A DNA stretch of 64,000 nucleotides. Origin: Arthrobacter sp. Y-9 (GTDB lineage: Bacteria; Actinomycetota; Actinomycetes; Actinomycetales; Micrococcaceae). The DNA lies in the NCBI RefSeq assembly GCF_029690065.1, contig NZ_CP121463.1, positions 434,001 through 498,000 on the forward strand. Direction: 5' to 3'. The translations under genes were made by a program, and so were the position numbers. Below the pieces are notes generated by a model. That model did no database searches. It worked only from the letters and a program-made list of their open reading frames with translations, and was not told the origin of the DNA. This document shows, in pieces, positions 41,296 through 50,404 of the stretch (the first letter of the stretch is position 1; every line of letters starts with the position of its first letter).

Positions 41296-42705
41296 ATGAA
41301 AATGCAGAATCAGCCGTTCGCGCGGCGTGGATTCCTCCGGGGGGCGCTCGCCACGGCCGCGGTCATCCCCATGGGTGGCGCATTGGCTTCCTGCGCATCC
41401 GGCGGCGACAGCGCCGCTCCGGCCGCCACGGGCAACGTCTCTGCAACGAACCCCTTCGGCCTGGCGGACAAGGCCACGGTCGACGCGGTGATCTTCAAGG
41501 GTGGCTACGGTGTGGACTACGTGGAGTTCGCCGCCAAGACCGCCGAGAAGAAGTTCTCCGGCAGCACCTTCAAGGTCTCGGCCTCCTCCGCGATCTCCGC
41601 GGAACTGCAGCCGCGTTTCGCCGGTGGCAACCCGCCGGACCTGATCGACAACTCGGGTGCGCAGTCCATCGGCATCTCCACCATCCTGGACCAGCTCGAG
41701 GACCTCAAGTCCGTCGTGGACGCCAACAACTACGAGGGCACCAAGATCTCCGACACCTTGTACGAAGGCGTGCTCGCTCCGGGCACCTTCGGCGACAAGG
41801 TCGCGGCGATCAACTACGTCCTCACCGTCTACGGTCTCTGGTACTCCGCCTCCCTCTTCAAGGAGAACGGCTGGACCGTGCCGAAGACCTGGGACGAGGC
41901 GTTCGAGCTCGGCGAGAAGGCCAAGGCCAAGGGCAAGTTCCTGTTCCTGTGGGGCAAGGAAGCCGCCACGTACTACCAGGAACTCGCTTTCGCCTCCGCG
42001 ATCAAGGAAGGCGGCCAGGATGTCCGCCTGAACATCGAGAACCTGAAGCCGGGCGCCTGGAAGCAGGACGCCATCATGAAGGTGTTCAAGGCTCTCGAGA
42101 AGCACGTGAAGGCCGGGCACTTCAAGCCGGGTGGCTCGGGCACGCAGTTCACCGCGGCGCAGGCCCAGTGGTCGAACTCGCAAGAGGCGCTGCTGTACCC
42201 GTCCGGTTCCTGGATCGAAAACGAAATGAAGGACCAGACCAAGGCGGACTTCCAGATGACCGGCACCCCGGTGCCCACGGTCACCTCCGGCTCCAAGCTC
42301 CCGTTCGAGGCGCTGCACTCCGGCGCCGGTGAGCCCTTCATCGTCCCGTCCCAGGGCAAGAGCGTCGCCGGCGGCAAGGAACTGCTGCGGGCCATGCTCT
42401 CCAAGGAGGCCGCCACCAACTTCGCCAAGACGAAGCTCTCGCCGACCATCGTCAAGGGCACCGTTCCTGCGGACGGCTTCGGCTCCACGGCACTGGTCTC
42501 CCAGACGAAGATGCTCGACGCCGCCGGCAAGAACGTCTTCAACTGGCAGGTCTTCGATCTGTACGGCACCAACAAGGACCAGCTGGTCGTGTGGAACGCC
42601 TTCCTCGATGGCAAGAGCTCCGCTGACGAGCTGGCCGACGCACTGCAGAAGATCTCGGACAAGGTCGCTGCCGATACCTCCATCAAGAAGGTTGAAATCA
42701 AGTGA
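41296..42705 (+). CDS. ngcE: N-acetylglucosamine/chitobiose-binding lipoprotein (NgcE-like)
   Basis: The protein has 469 residues. A twin-arginine leader RRGFLRGALATAAVIPM ends in lipobox ALASC with lipidated Cys33, so a folded lipoprotein is exported by Tat, as for Streptomyces NgcE. The long family-1 solute-binding domain has SGSWIENEMKDQTKADFQM and a C-terminal NVFNWQVFDLYGTNKDQLVV. ATG 41296 follows GGAAGG. The frame is open to 41140, but only the chosen start gives a leader. The ligand is inferred from family resemblance: GlcNAc or its dimer. Confidence 0.78.
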   Translation: MKMQNQPFARRGFLRGALATAAVIPMGGALASCASGGDSAAPAATGNVSATNPFGLADKATVDAVIFKGGYGVDYVEFAAKTAEKKFSGSTFKVSASSAISAELQPRFAGGNPPDLIDNSGAQSIGISTILDQLEDLKSVVDANNYEGTKISDTLYEGVLAPGTFGDKVAAINYVLTVYGLWYSASLFKENGWTVPKTWDEAFELGEKAKAKGKFLFLWGKEAATYYQELAFASAIKEGGQDVRLNIENLKPGAWKQDAIMKVFKALEKHVKAGHFKPGGSGTQFTAAQAQWSNSQEALLYPSGSWIENEMKDQTKADFQMTGTPVPTVTSGSKLPFEALHSGAGEPFIVPSQGKSVAGGKELLRAMLSKEAATNFAKTKLSPTIVKGTVPADGFGSTALVSQTKMLDAAGKNVFNWQVFDLYGTNKDQLVVWNAFLDGKSSADELADALQKISDKVAADTSIKKVEIK

Positions 42706-43700
42706 CCCTGCCTGTTCCGGGCACCACCACGGGCGGCGGCCTCCCGGCCGCCGTCCCGCGGCGGCGGAAGGCGCTCACCTGGGACAAGGTCAGCTTCATG
42801 CTGGTGTTCCTGGGCGTGCCCCTCGTGATCTACATCCTCTTCGTGGTGTGGCCCTTCATTCAAGCGTTCTACTACAGCCTGACGGACTGGACGGGGTTCT
42901 CTCCGAAGGCCAACTTCGTCGGCCTCGCGAACTACGTCAAGATCTTCCAGGACGATCTGTTCCTGAAGGCACTGGGTAACAACATCCTGCTGCTGATCGT
43001 GGTCCCTCTCGTGACGATCGTCCTCTCGCTGGCACTCGCCGTCGTCGTCACCGTGGGCGGCAGCAGCAAGGGCCAGGTCAAGGGCCTGAAGGGGTCCAGC
43101 TTCTACCGCGTGGTCTCCTTCTTCCCGTACACCATCCCCGCGATCGCCATCGGCATCATGTGGGGGCAGATCTACGACCCGAGCGGCGGCCTGCTGAACG
43201 GCCTGCTCCGTGCCGTGGGGCTGCAGAACTTCAAAGACTTCGCCTGGCTGGGCAACTCGGACACCGCGATGTTCGCGTCCATGTTCGTGATCATCTGGGG
43301 CTTCGTGGGCTTCTACATGGTCCTGTTCATCGCCGGCATCAAGGGCATCCCCGCTGAGCTGTACGAGGCGGCGCGCATCGATGGCGCCGGGCGCTTCCGC
43401 ACCGCGGTGAGCCTGACCATCCCGATGATCCGGGACAACATCCAGACCGCGTACGTGTACCTGGGCATCCTCGCCCTCGACGCCTTCGTCTACATGGCGG
43501 CCCTCTTCCCGAACGCCGGTGGACCGGAGAACACCACGCTGGTCATGTCCCAGCAGCTGTTCTTCACCGCGTTCCAGCGTGGCCAGTTCGGCACCGCGAC
43601 CGCCATGGGTGTGGTCATGGCCGTGGCGACGCTCATCTTCTCAGGACTCGTTTTCCTGGTGAACCGGCTCACCGGTGGTAAGGATCAGGAACTCGTATGA
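42702..43700 (+). CDS. ngcF: amino-sugar ABC permease, NgcF-like
   Basis: The protein has 332 residues with six or more membrane helices. The EAA loop is YEAARIDGAGRFRTAVSLTI. GTG 42702 overlaps the binding-protein stop by four bases, and its own stop overlaps the next start, so all three genes are translationally coupled. It forms half of the membrane channel. As in the alpha-glucoside operon, no ATPase gene is present. Confidence 0.8.
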   Translation: MTLPVPGTTTGGGLPAAVPRRRKALTWDKVSFMLVFLGVPLVIYILFVVWPFIQAFYYSLTDWTGFSPKANFVGLANYVKIFQDDLFLKALGNNILLLIVVPLVTIVLSLALAVVVTVGGSSKGQVKGLKGSSFYRVVSFFPYTIPAIAIGIMWGQIYDPSGGLLNGLLRAVGLQNFKDFAWLGNSDTAMFASMFVIIWGFVGFYMVLFIAGIKGIPAELYEAARIDGAGRFRTAVSLTIPMIRDNIQTAYVYLGILALDAFVYMAALFPNAGGPENTTLVMSQQLFFTAFQRGQFGTATAMGVVMAVATLIFSGLVFLVNRLTGGKDQELV

Positions 43701-44584
43701 GCATTCTCAACAAGACGCGGGCTCCCGAAGGGCATGTGGAGCGCAAAGCGGAGACGACGGCGAGCGACCGTGTGGTGGCCGGAAGCAGCCATGTGGTGCT
43801 GATCCTGTGGTCGGCCATCGTGGTCCTGCCCCTGCTCTGGACGTTCATGTCCTCGTTCAAATCGTCGGCGGAGATCTTCGCCTCCCCGTTCGCCCTGCCG
43901 AGCGTGTGGCACTTCGACAACTACACCCGGGCATGGACCGAGGCGGGCATCGGCCAGGCCTTCGGCAACTCGCTGATCCTGGTGGGTGCGTCCCTGGTCC
44001 TCGTGATGCTGCTGGGCGCCATGTCGGCCTACGTCCTGGCCCGCTTCAGGTTCTGGGGCAACCGCTTCATCTACATCCTGCTGCTGGCGGGCAACACCTT
44101 CCCGGTCTTCCTGGCCATGGTGCCCCTGTTCAAGATGCTCGAGAAGATGCACCTGCTGAACACCCTGTTCGGCCTGATCCTCACGTACGTGGGCTTCGCT
44201 CTGGCCTTCACCGTGTTCTTCCTGCACAGCTTCTTCAAGAACCTGCCGGGTGAGATCGCGGAAGCAGCCGCGATCGACGGCGCCGGTGAGTGGCGGACCT
44301 TCTTCCAGATCATGCTGCCGATGGCCAAGCCGGGCCTCGCATCCGTGGCGATCTTCAACTTCCTGGGTCTGTGGAACCAGTTCCTCATCCCGGTGACGAT
44401 CAACGCCGCCGGTCCGAAGGTGCTCTCGCAGTCCCTGGCGGCCTTCGCCCAGCAGATGGGGTACGCCGTCGACTTCGGCGCACTGTTCGCCGCGGTCACC
44501 ATCACGGTGATCCCGGTCCTGGTGGTCTACATCATCTTCCAGCGTCAGCTGCAGGGCTCGGTGTCGCAGGGCACGTCCCGCTAG
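43697..44584 (+). CDS. ngcG: amino-sugar ABC permease, NgcG-like
   Basis: The protein has 295 residues with six membrane helices. The EAA loop is AEAAAIDGAGEWRTFFQIML. ATG 43697 overlaps the upstream stop. It is the second half of the channel. It probably uses the shared MsiK-type ATPase that energises several sugar importers in actinobacteria. A T-run terminator closes the operon 13 bases after the stop. Confidence 0.8.
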   Translation: MSILNKTRAPEGHVERKAETTASDRVVAGSSHVVLILWSAIVVLPLLWTFMSSFKSSAEIFASPFALPSVWHFDNYTRAWTEAGIGQAFGNSLILVGASLVLVMLLGAMSAYVLARFRFWGNRFIYILLLAGNTFPVFLAMVPLFKMLEKMHLLNTLFGLILTYVGFALAFTVFFLHSFFKNLPGEIAEAAAIDGAGEWRTFFQIMLPMAKPGLASVAIFNFLGLWNQFLIPVTINAAGPKVLSQSLAAFAQQMGYAVDFGALFAAVTITVIPVLVVYIIFQRQLQGSVSQGTSR

Positions 44585-44597
44585 ATCTGAAAGCCCC

Positions 44598-44638
44598 GGC
44601 CCCCGTTCCTTGCTTACTGCGAGGAGCGGGGGCCTTTT
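44598..44638 (+). terminator. intrinsic terminator of the ngc operon
   Basis: A 13-bp stem (44598-44610/44622-44634, one G-T pair) with an eleven-base loop is followed by TTTT. Confidence 0.85.
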
Positions 44639-44649
44639 GCTGTCCCTTT

Positions 44650-44711
44650 CATCGACTGCTCCGTGGTTGTCGTTTTGAGCGTTCAAAACGACAACCACGG
44701 AGCAGTCGATG
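44650..44711. repeat. 29-bp perfect hairpin, ACTGCTCC family, left of the endonuclease-like gene
   Basis: Arms 44650-44678 and 44683-44711 are perfectly complementary around loop GCGT. It begins CATCGACTGCTCCGT. It is separate from the ngc terminator just upstream. Confidence 0.92.
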
Positions 44712-44764
44712 AGGCTTGTGGATATCTTCTGCGGGGTGACTCCGTTCTCTGCTGAGATGGGCGA

Positions 44765-45712
44765 ATGAAAACCCCGAGCCGGCTGCCCCAGGAGCTGGAG
44801 GACCGTCCGTTCACCGTCGAGGAGGCCCGCCGCCGCGGTGTGAGTCTGAGGCGGCTGCGGCACGGGTCCCTGGCACCTTTGGGGAAGGGGCTCCGAACTG
44901 CGGCTTCTCTGGAGCGGATCCCGCTCTCGGAGCGTGTCCGTCCGTTTCTAGACATCAACGATCGCTGCGCGGTTTCACACCTCACGGCGGCCGAGCTCGG
45001 CGGACTTCCGAGCCGAAGAAGGGTGAGCGAGACCATGACATTTCACGTGATCCGCCCCGAAGGGGCAGCGGATCTCAAACGGCCGCATGTGGTGGTGCAC
45101 CGGGCGAAGCTCTACGACGATGAAATAACCACCTACCAAGGCATCAGGATCACCACGCCGGAGCGCACGTGGCTTGATCTGGCGGCGATGCTCACCGTCG
45201 ATGAGCTGGTGGTCGCCGGCGATCATCTGGTCCGTGTCCCTCACCCGGATTTCGACAACAGAACCGCACCGCTGTGCACGGTGGAGGATCTTCAACGGAT
45301 GATCGATCGACACAAGGGGAAGCGTGGGCTGCGGAAGGCGAAACTCGCCCTTCAGCTCGTCCGTGTGGGCTCTGATTCACCGCAAGAGACGCTGCTCAGG
45401 CTTGCAATAGGACGTGCTGGCCTGCCGGAACCGGAACTCAACGTCCCGGTCGACGACGGCCGGCCCGGCAGGCCGGTGCGGCCCGATCTCTCCTACCGTC
45501 AATACCGCATCGCCGTCGAATGCGAGGGTGACGGTCACGGCGAAGAATCCCAGATCGTCCGGGACATAGCGCGCTCGGAACGCTACCGCGAGCTGGGCTG
45601 GATCGAGGTGAGGATCTCGAAGCGGCACATGCAGAATGACGCCAGCTCCGCCGTGGCCAAGATCCGGGCGACTCTGATCCAGGCCGGATGGCGCCCGGGT
45701 CGCGGCTCGTGA
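44765..45712 (+). CDS. AbiEi-like/DUF559 endonuclease-domain protein
   Basis: The protein has 315 residues. The N-terminal part (residues 1-90) resembles the AbiEi antitoxin-type winged helix (PFTVEEARRRGVSLRRLRHG ... CAVSHLTAAELGGLP). The middle has ITTPERTWLDLAAML. The C-terminal 100 residues look like a DUF559/Vsr-like nuclease fold: RPDLSYRQYRIAVECEGDGH with Asp and Glu, then RDIARSERYRELGWIEVRI. Such orphan proteins are common in actinobacteria with unknown targets. Codon use looks slightly less GC-rich than in its neighbours. It is bracketed by two homologous hairpins. TGAGAT lies six bases before ATG 44765. Confidence 0.75.
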   Translation: MKTPSRLPQELEDRPFTVEEARRRGVSLRRLRHGSLAPLGKGLRTAASLERIPLSERVRPFLDINDRCAVSHLTAAELGGLPSRRRVSETMTFHVIRPEGAADLKRPHVVVHRAKLYDDEITTYQGIRITTPERTWLDLAAMLTVDELVVAGDHLVRVPHPDFDNRTAPLCTVEDLQRMIDRHKGKRGLRKAKLALQLVRVGSDSPQETLLRLAIGRAGLPEPELNVPVDDGRPGRPVRPDLSYRQYRIAVECEGDGHGEESQIVRDIARSERYRELGWIEVRISKRHMQNDASSAVAKIRATLIQAGWRPGRGS

Positions 45713-45715
45713 AAA

Positions 45716-45771
45716 CGACTGCTCCGTAAGTGTCGTTCTGAGGGTACAAAACGACACTTACGGAGCAGTCG
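45716..45771. repeat. 25-bp hairpin, ACTGCTCC family, right of the endonuclease-like gene
   Basis: Arms 45716-45740 and 45747-45771 pair with a single C-A mismatch around a six-base loop. Three stem positions that differ from the left element are changed on both arms, keeping pairing. It starts three bases after the stop of the endonuclease-like gene. Confidence 0.92.
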
Positions 45772-45790
45772 ATGGAGGGGGAGGGGTGGG

Positions 45791-48100
45791 TCAGCCGAAG
45801 TACTTCGGCAGGGTCCCCTCGTGGGCTTCGCGGAGGGCGTCGAGCGGGAGCGCGTCCACGCCGTTGATCTCCAGGGTGCCGGAGGCGGAGTCCACCACGC
45901 CGATGCGGGCGTGGGCGAAACCGCGGGCCGTGCACATGTCGTTGAAGCGGACTTCCTCGCTCCGCGGCACGGACACGATGGCCCGGGCCTGGGACTCGGA
46001 GAACAGCAGCGTGAACAGGTCCACGCCGTCGCGTTCCGCGACCTCGTCCAGGCCGATCCGGGCGCCGACGTTGTAGCGGAGGGCCGACTCCACGAGAGCC
46101 GCGGCGAGGCCGCCTTCGGAGAGGTCGTGCGCGGCGTCGATCATGCCGTCACGGGAGGCGTTGATCAGGATCTCACCCAGCGTGCGCTCGGCGGCGAGGT
46201 CCACGCGAGGCGGCAGGCCGCCCAGGTGACCGCGCAGCTTCGACCACTCGGAGCCGTCCAGTTCGGCCGCCGTCGTGCCCAGGAGGTAGATGGCCTGGCC
46301 ATCCTCGCGCCAGCCGGACGGGGTGCGGCGCGCGACGTCGTCGAGCTTGCCGAGCACCGCGACCACGGGGGAGGGGTGGATCGGCGTGGTGCCGGTCTGG
46401 TTGTACAGGGAGACGTTGCCGCCCGTGACCGGGACACCCAGCTCCATGCAGGCGTCCGAGAGGCCGCGGATGGCCTCGGCGAGCTGCCACATGACGTCCG
46501 GGTCCTCGGGGGAGCCGAAGTTCAGGCAGTCGGAGACCGCCATCGGCACGGCGCCGCCGGTGGCCACGTTGCGGTAGGCCTCGGCCAGCGCCAGCTGGGC
46601 GCCCTGGTACGGATCCAGGTAGGTGTAGCGGCCGTTGGCGTCGGTGGAGAGCGCCACACCCAGGCCGGTCTCCTCGTCCACGCGGATCACGCCGGCGTCG
46701 TCCGGGAAGGCCAGGGCGGTGTTGCCGCCCACGTAGCGGTCGTACTGCTTGGTGATCCAGGACTTGTCGCACATGTTCGGCGACGCGACCAGCTCGGTCA
46801 CGGCGGCGGCGAGCTCGCCGGAGGTGGTGGGGCGGCCGGCGTCCTGCACGGAACCGGTGAAGGTGTCAGCCTGCAGGGCGTCCTGCCAGGACGGGCGGGC
46901 GTAGGGGCGGTCGTAGACCGGACCGTCGTGCGCGACCGTCTTCGGGTCCACGTCCACGATCACTTCGCCGTCCCAGGTGATGATGAGGCGGCCGGTGTCG
47001 GTGACCTCACCGAGCCAGGAGTACTCCACGGCCCACTTGTCCATGACGGCCTCGAACGCCTCGACGTTCTCCGGCGTCACGACGGCCATCATGCGCTCCT
47101 GAGACTCGGACATGAGGATCTCGCCCGGGGTCAGGGTGGGGTCTCGCAGCAGGACGCTGGTCAGCTCGACCTGCATGCCGCCGTCGCCGTTGGAGGCCAG
47201 CTCCGAGGTGGCGCAGGAGATGCCCGCGGCGCCCAGGTCCTGGATGCCTTCCACGAGGGAGTGCTTGAACAGCTCGAGGCAGCACTCGATGAGGACCTTC
47301 TCGGCGAAGGGGTCGCCCACCTGGACGGCGGGGCGCTTGGACGGCTTGGTGTCGTCGAAGGACTCGGAGGCCAGCACGGAGGCGCCGCCGATGCCGTCGC
47401 CACCGGTGCGGGCGCCGAACAGGACGACCTTGTTGCCCTTGCCGGAGGCGTTCGCCAGGCGGATGTCCTCGTGGCGCATGACGCCCACGGCCAGAGCGTT
47501 CACCAGCGGGTTGCCTTGGTAGACGGCGTCGAACACCATCTCGCCGCCGATGTTCGGCAGGCCGAGCGAGTTGCCATAGCCACCGATGCCGGCCACGGCG
47601 CCGTGCATGACGCGCGCGGTGTCCGGGTGGTCGATCTCGCCGAAGCGGAGCGGGTCCATGACGGCGACGGGACGGGCGCCCATCGAGATGATGTCACGCA
47701 CGATGCCGCCGATGCCGGTCGCGGCGCCCTGGTACGGCTCCACGAACGACGGCGAGTTGTGGGACTCGATCTTGAAGGTCACGGCCCAGCCGTCACCCAG
47801 GTTGGTGACGCCGGCGTTTTCGCCGATGCCCACCAGCATGTCCTTCTTCATCTCCTCGGTGACCTTCTGGCCGAACTGGCGCAGATGGTTCTTGGAGGAC
47901 TTGTAGGAGCAGTGCTCGCTCCACATGACGGAGTACATGGCCAGCTCGGCGCCGGTGGGGCGGCGGCCCAGGAGCTTGACGATCTCCTCGAACTCGTTCT
48001 GCTTCAGGCCCAGCTCGGCCCACGGCAGTTCGACCTCGGGAGTGCCCGCCGCGTTGGCGACGGTGTCGATGTTGAACTTGGCGGTGGTTTCCTGGGTCAT
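45791..48100 (-). CDS. purL: phosphoribosylformylglycinamidine synthase II
   Basis: The protein has 769 residues, the small-PurL length that works with separate PurQ and Pur[19 protein letters not shown] near the N-terminus, [20 protein letters not shown] and [18 protein letters not shown] are diagnostic of the AIR-synthase-related superfamily. It makes FGAM from FGAR with ATP and ammonia from PurQ. ATG 48100 overlaps the purQ stop by one base (TGATG). A GTG one codon earlier is also possible. Confidence 0.94.
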   Translation of the reverse strand: MTQETTAKFNIDTVANAAGTPEVELPWAELGLKQNEFEEIVKLLGRRPTGAELAMYSVMWSEHCSYKSSKNHLRQFGQKVTEEMKKDMLVGIGENAGVTNLGDGWAVTFKIESHNSPSFVEPYQGAATGIGGIVRDIISMGARPVAVMDPLRFGEIDHPDTARVMHGAVAGIGGYGNSLGLPNIGGEMVFDAVYQGNPLVNALAVGVMRHEDIRLANASGKGNKVVLFGARTGGDGIGGASVLASESFDDTKPSKRPAVQVGDPFAEKVLIECCLELFKHSLVEGIQDLGAAGISCATSELASNGDGGMQVELTSVLLRDPTLTPGEILMSESQERMMAVVTPENVEAFEAVMDKWAVEYSWLGEVTDTGRLIITWDGEVIVDVDPKTVAHDGPVYDRPYARPSWQDALQADTFTGSVQDAGRPTTSGELAAAVTELVASPNMCDKSWITKQYDRYVGGNTALAFPDDAGVIRVDEETGLGVALSTDANGRYTYLDPYQGAQLALAEAYRNVATGGAVPMAVSDCLNFGSPEDPDVMWQLAEAIRGLSDACMELGVPVTGGNVSLYNQTGTTPIHPSPVVAVLGKLDDVARRTPSGWREDGQAIYLLGTTAAELDGSEWSKLRGHLGGLPPRVDLAAERTLGEILINASRDGMIDAAHDLSEGGLAAALVESALRYNVGARIGLDEVAERDGVDLFTLLFSESQARAIVSVPRSEEVRFNDMCTARGFAHARIGVVDSASGTLEINGVDALPLDALREAHEGTLPKYFG

Positions 48101-48858
48101 CACTTTCCTCCCACGATCTGGGTCAGCACGGAGGTGAAGAAGCCGAGGCCGTCCACCGAGTGGCCGCCGTCCTGCTCCGGGCCGAAACCGGCCTCCACGG
48201 CGTGCTCCGGGTGCGGCATGAGGCCCACCACGTTGCCGGCGGGGTTGGAGATGCCGGCGATGTCACGGCGCGAGCCGTTCGGGTTGAAGCCGACGTAGCG
48301 GAACACCACGCGGCCCTCCGCCTCGAGCGCGTCCAGCGTCTTCTCGTCGGCGATGTACTGGCCGTCCTGGTTCTTCAGCGGGACCGTGATCTCCTGGCCC
48401 TGCGTGTAATCCGCGGTCCAGGCGGTGTTCGCGTTCTCCACGCGGAGCACCTGGTCACGGCAGATGAACTTGAGGTGGTCGTTCTTGATCATGGAGCCCG
48501 GGAGCAGGTGGGACTCGGTCAGGATCTGGAAGCCGTTGCAGATGCCGAGGACCGGCAGCTTGGCGTCCGAGTTCGCGGCGTCCACGATCTTGCCCATGAG
48601 GGGAGCGAAGCGGGCGATGGCCCCGGCGCGCAGGTAGTCGCCGTAGGAGAAGCCGCCGGGGATCACCACGGCGTCCACGTCCGCGAGCTCGGTGTCCGCG
48701 TGCCACAGCGAAACGGCCTCGGCGCCGGCGAGGCGGACGGCACGTGCGGCGTCGCGGTCATCCAGCGTTCCGGGGAAGGTCACGACGCCGATCCGGGCGC
48801 CGGCGAGAGGGGCGATGGCCGCGGCCGCGACCTCGCCGATCAGGGGGATCTCGGTCAT
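48100..48858 (-). CDS. purQ: phosphoribosylformylglycinamidine synthase glutaminase subunit
   Basis: The protein has 252 residues, a class I glutamine amidotransferase. [31 protein letters not shown], nucleophile Cys in [11 protein letters not shown] and late [11 protein letters not shown] (His and Glu of the triad) are present. It feeds ammonia to PurL. An N-terminal extension of about 20 residues precedes the usual start of the fold. It lies two bases after purS and overlaps purL, so purSQL are tightly coupled. Confidence 0.94.
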   Translation of the reverse strand: MTEIPLIGEVAAAAIAPLAGARIGVVTFPGTLDDRDAARAVRLAGAEAVSLWHADTELADVDAVVIPGGFSYGDYLRAGAIARFAPLMGKIVDAANSDAKLPVLGICNGFQILTESHLLPGSMIKNDHLKFICRDQVLRVENANTAWTADYTQGQEITVPLKNQDGQYIADEKTLDALEAEGRVVFRYVGFNPNGSRRDIAGISNPAGNVVGLMPHPEHAVEAGFGPEQDGGHSVDGLGFFTSVLTQIVGGK

Positions 48859-48860
48859 GA

Positions 48861-49112
48861 TCAGGCCTCGACGACCTGGATGTTGACCACGTCTTCGATC
48901 ACGGGGTTGGAGAGCAGGGTCTCGGCGGCGTCGCGGGCCTTGGCCAGGATCTCGTCCGTCACCTCACCCTCGACCTCGAGCTCAAAGCGCTTCCCCTGGC
49001 GGACCGACACGAAATCGGTGAAGCCGAGGCGGGGCAGCGCGCCCACGATGGCCTTGCCCTGGGGGTCAAGGATTTCGGGCTTGGGCATGACGTCGACGAC
49101 GATCCGGGGCAT
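48861..49112 (-). CDS. purS: phosphoribosylformylglycinamidine synthase subunit PurS
   Basis: The protein has 83 residues. It begins [20 protein letters not shown] and has [16 protein letters not shown], the small alpha/beta fold that bridges PurL and PurQ and helps ammonia transfer. ATG 49112 follows AGGAG. It is the first gene of purSQL. The roughly 220-base gap to the next divergent gene holds a CGCA-type short repeat and weak hairpins. I see no purine riboswitch there. Confidence 0.93.
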   Translation of the reverse strand: MPRIVVDVMPKPEILDPQGKAIVGALPRLGFTDFVSVRQGKRFELEVEGEVTDEILAKARDAAETLLSNPVIEDVVNIQVVEA

Positions 49113-49324
49113 CCGGCAACTCCTGTGTGCGTGCGTGCGTTGAACCTGGGCCGGGTGTCGCCCCAGGCCAGGGCCGTCACGGAAGTGTTGCCGTCTCACG
49201 CGCTTCCCGTTTCCACGCAGAGACTCCCGGAAGGAGTGGAGGGGCGGGGAAAACGGTGGCAGCGACGCTCCGCGAGCTTGCACCTCCCATTCTACCGGGT
49301 GCGCCCGGGCCTCCGCGCCGTGTT

Positions 49325-49330
49325 TAGGCT
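49325..49330 (+). promoter_or_regulatory. -10 element of the YchJ-like gene (leaderless)
   Basis: TAGGCT, six bases, then ATG 49337. Identical in sequence and spacing to the element at 39670. Confidence 0.55.
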
Positions 49331-49336
49331 ATGTGG

Positions 49337-49771
49337 ATGAACGCCCGGAAGAGCCCCGTCCCTGGTCCCTGTCCCTGCCTCAGCGGGGAGTCCTACGCCG
49401 CGTGCTGCGGGCGCTTCCGCGCGGGTGAGGGCCGGCCCGCCACGGCCGAGGCGCTCATGCGGAGCCGGTACAGCGCCTTCGCCGTGCTGGACCAGGACTA
49501 CCTGCTCGCCACCTGGCATCCGGACACCCGCCCGCGGGACCTGGAGCTGGACGAGGACATCCGCTGGCTCAGGCTCGACATCACCGCCACCACGGCGGGC
49601 GGCCCCTTCGACACCGAGGGGACCGTCACCTTCCGGGCGCACTACCGCGCCCCGGCCGACGACGGCGGTGCGGGGGCGCCGTCGTCGCGCACCGTGCGCG
49701 GGGTGCAGGAAGAGGTGAGCCGCTTCGTGCGGGAGGGCGGGCGCTGGTACTACGTCGATGCTGCTGGATGA
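49337..49771 (+). CDS. YchJ-like (UPF0225) protein
   Basis: The protein has 144 residues. The N-terminal PCPCLSGESYAACCGR is the SEC-C-like Cys motif of the YchJ family, followed by AEALMRSRYSAFAVLDQDYL, LRLDITATTAGG and EEVSRFVREGGRWYYVDA of the NTF2-like domain. A zinc-binding role is likely but the function is unknown. I chose ATG 49337 because TAGGCT-N6 precedes it. ATG 49331 would overlap the spacer. Confidence 0.82.
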   Translation: MNARKSPVPGPCPCLSGESYAACCGRFRAGEGRPATAEALMRSRYSAFAVLDQDYLLATWHPDTRPRDLELDEDIRWLRLDITATTAGGPFDTEGTVTFRAHYRAPADDGGAGAPSSRTVRGVQEEVSRFVREGGRWYYVDAAG

Positions 49772-49923
49772 GGGTCGACGCTGCCGAGTGAGCGCGTTCT
49801 GAGGCCGACCTGGGCTCATTAGCGAAAACACACATACGCATTTCCACCGGGTCAAACCGCGGCGGACGGTCGTACCGTGGAAGAAGCGGGGACCCCCGCC
49901 GCGAGGAACCAGCAGGAGGAATG

Positions 49924-50217
49924 ATGAGCACTCACGTCACCGAAGTGTCCGCTTGCAGTGTGGATGCGTGTTCGTTCAACCACGACGGTTGCACGGCGTA
50001 CGGCATCACGATCGGCGGCAGCGACCATCACGCCCAGTGCGCCACTTTCATCGACACGAGTTCCCTCGGCGGGCTGCCCAAGGTGCTGGCTCATGTCGGC
50101 GCCTGCCAGCGCAGCGAGTGCCGGCACAACGACCACCTCATGTGCGGCGCGCACGAGGTGAAGATCGGCCCCGGTGCGGAGCGCGCGGACTGCCTCACGT
50201 ATGACCCGGCCGACTGA
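49924..50217 (+). CDS. DUF1540 cysteine-rich small protein
   Basis: The protein has 97 residues. It contains ten Cys, including VSACSVDACSFNHDGCTAYG with the C-x4-C-x6-C spacing of DUF1540, later CATF, GACQRSECRHN and MCGAHEV, which suggest metal binding by a doubled motif. ATG 49924 is four to five bases after AGGAGGA. ATG 49921 is too close. It is a single-gene unit followed by imperfect 12-bp repeats. Function unknown. Confidence 0.78.
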   Translation: MSTHVTEVSACSVDACSFNHDGCTAYGITIGGSDHHAQCATFIDTSSLGGLPKVLAHVGACQRSECRHNDHLMCGAHEVKIGPGAERADCLTYDPAD

Positions 50218-50258
50218 CAGCGCGACTGATAACGCGACCGATAACGCAACTGATAACA
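50211..50258. repeat. imperfect 12-bp tandem repeat
   Basis: Four units of CGACTGATAACG type start at 50211, 50223, 50235 and 50247. The first contains the DUF1540 stop codon. Confidence 0.65.
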
Positions 50259-50404
50259 AACTGTGAAATAACCCTGTCACAACTGGGTGCTGCTCCATTA
50301 GGGTAAGAGTCAACCTGAGTGTGAGCCGCGTAACAACGCGGCCGATCGGGCATGACCCCTCCGGTCAAGGGACTGGAGGACCTTCGTGAAAGGTTCACGC
50401 ACCC

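Noticed and set aside
44765-45712. calling the endonuclease-like gene a proven toxin-antitoxin component
   Set aside because: No AbiEii-type toxin gene is adjacent. Only the N-terminal fold resembles AbiEi.
45821-48298. 825-residue open frame on the plus strand across purL/purQ
   Set aside because: It is the antisense of purL and purQ, has dipeptide composition typical of shadow frames (His/Gly/Val/Arg), and shows no family motif.
49113-49324. purine riboswitch upstream of purS
   Set aside because: No purine or PRPP riboswitch core could be recognised by eye. Only CGCA-type short repeats and weak hairpins are present.
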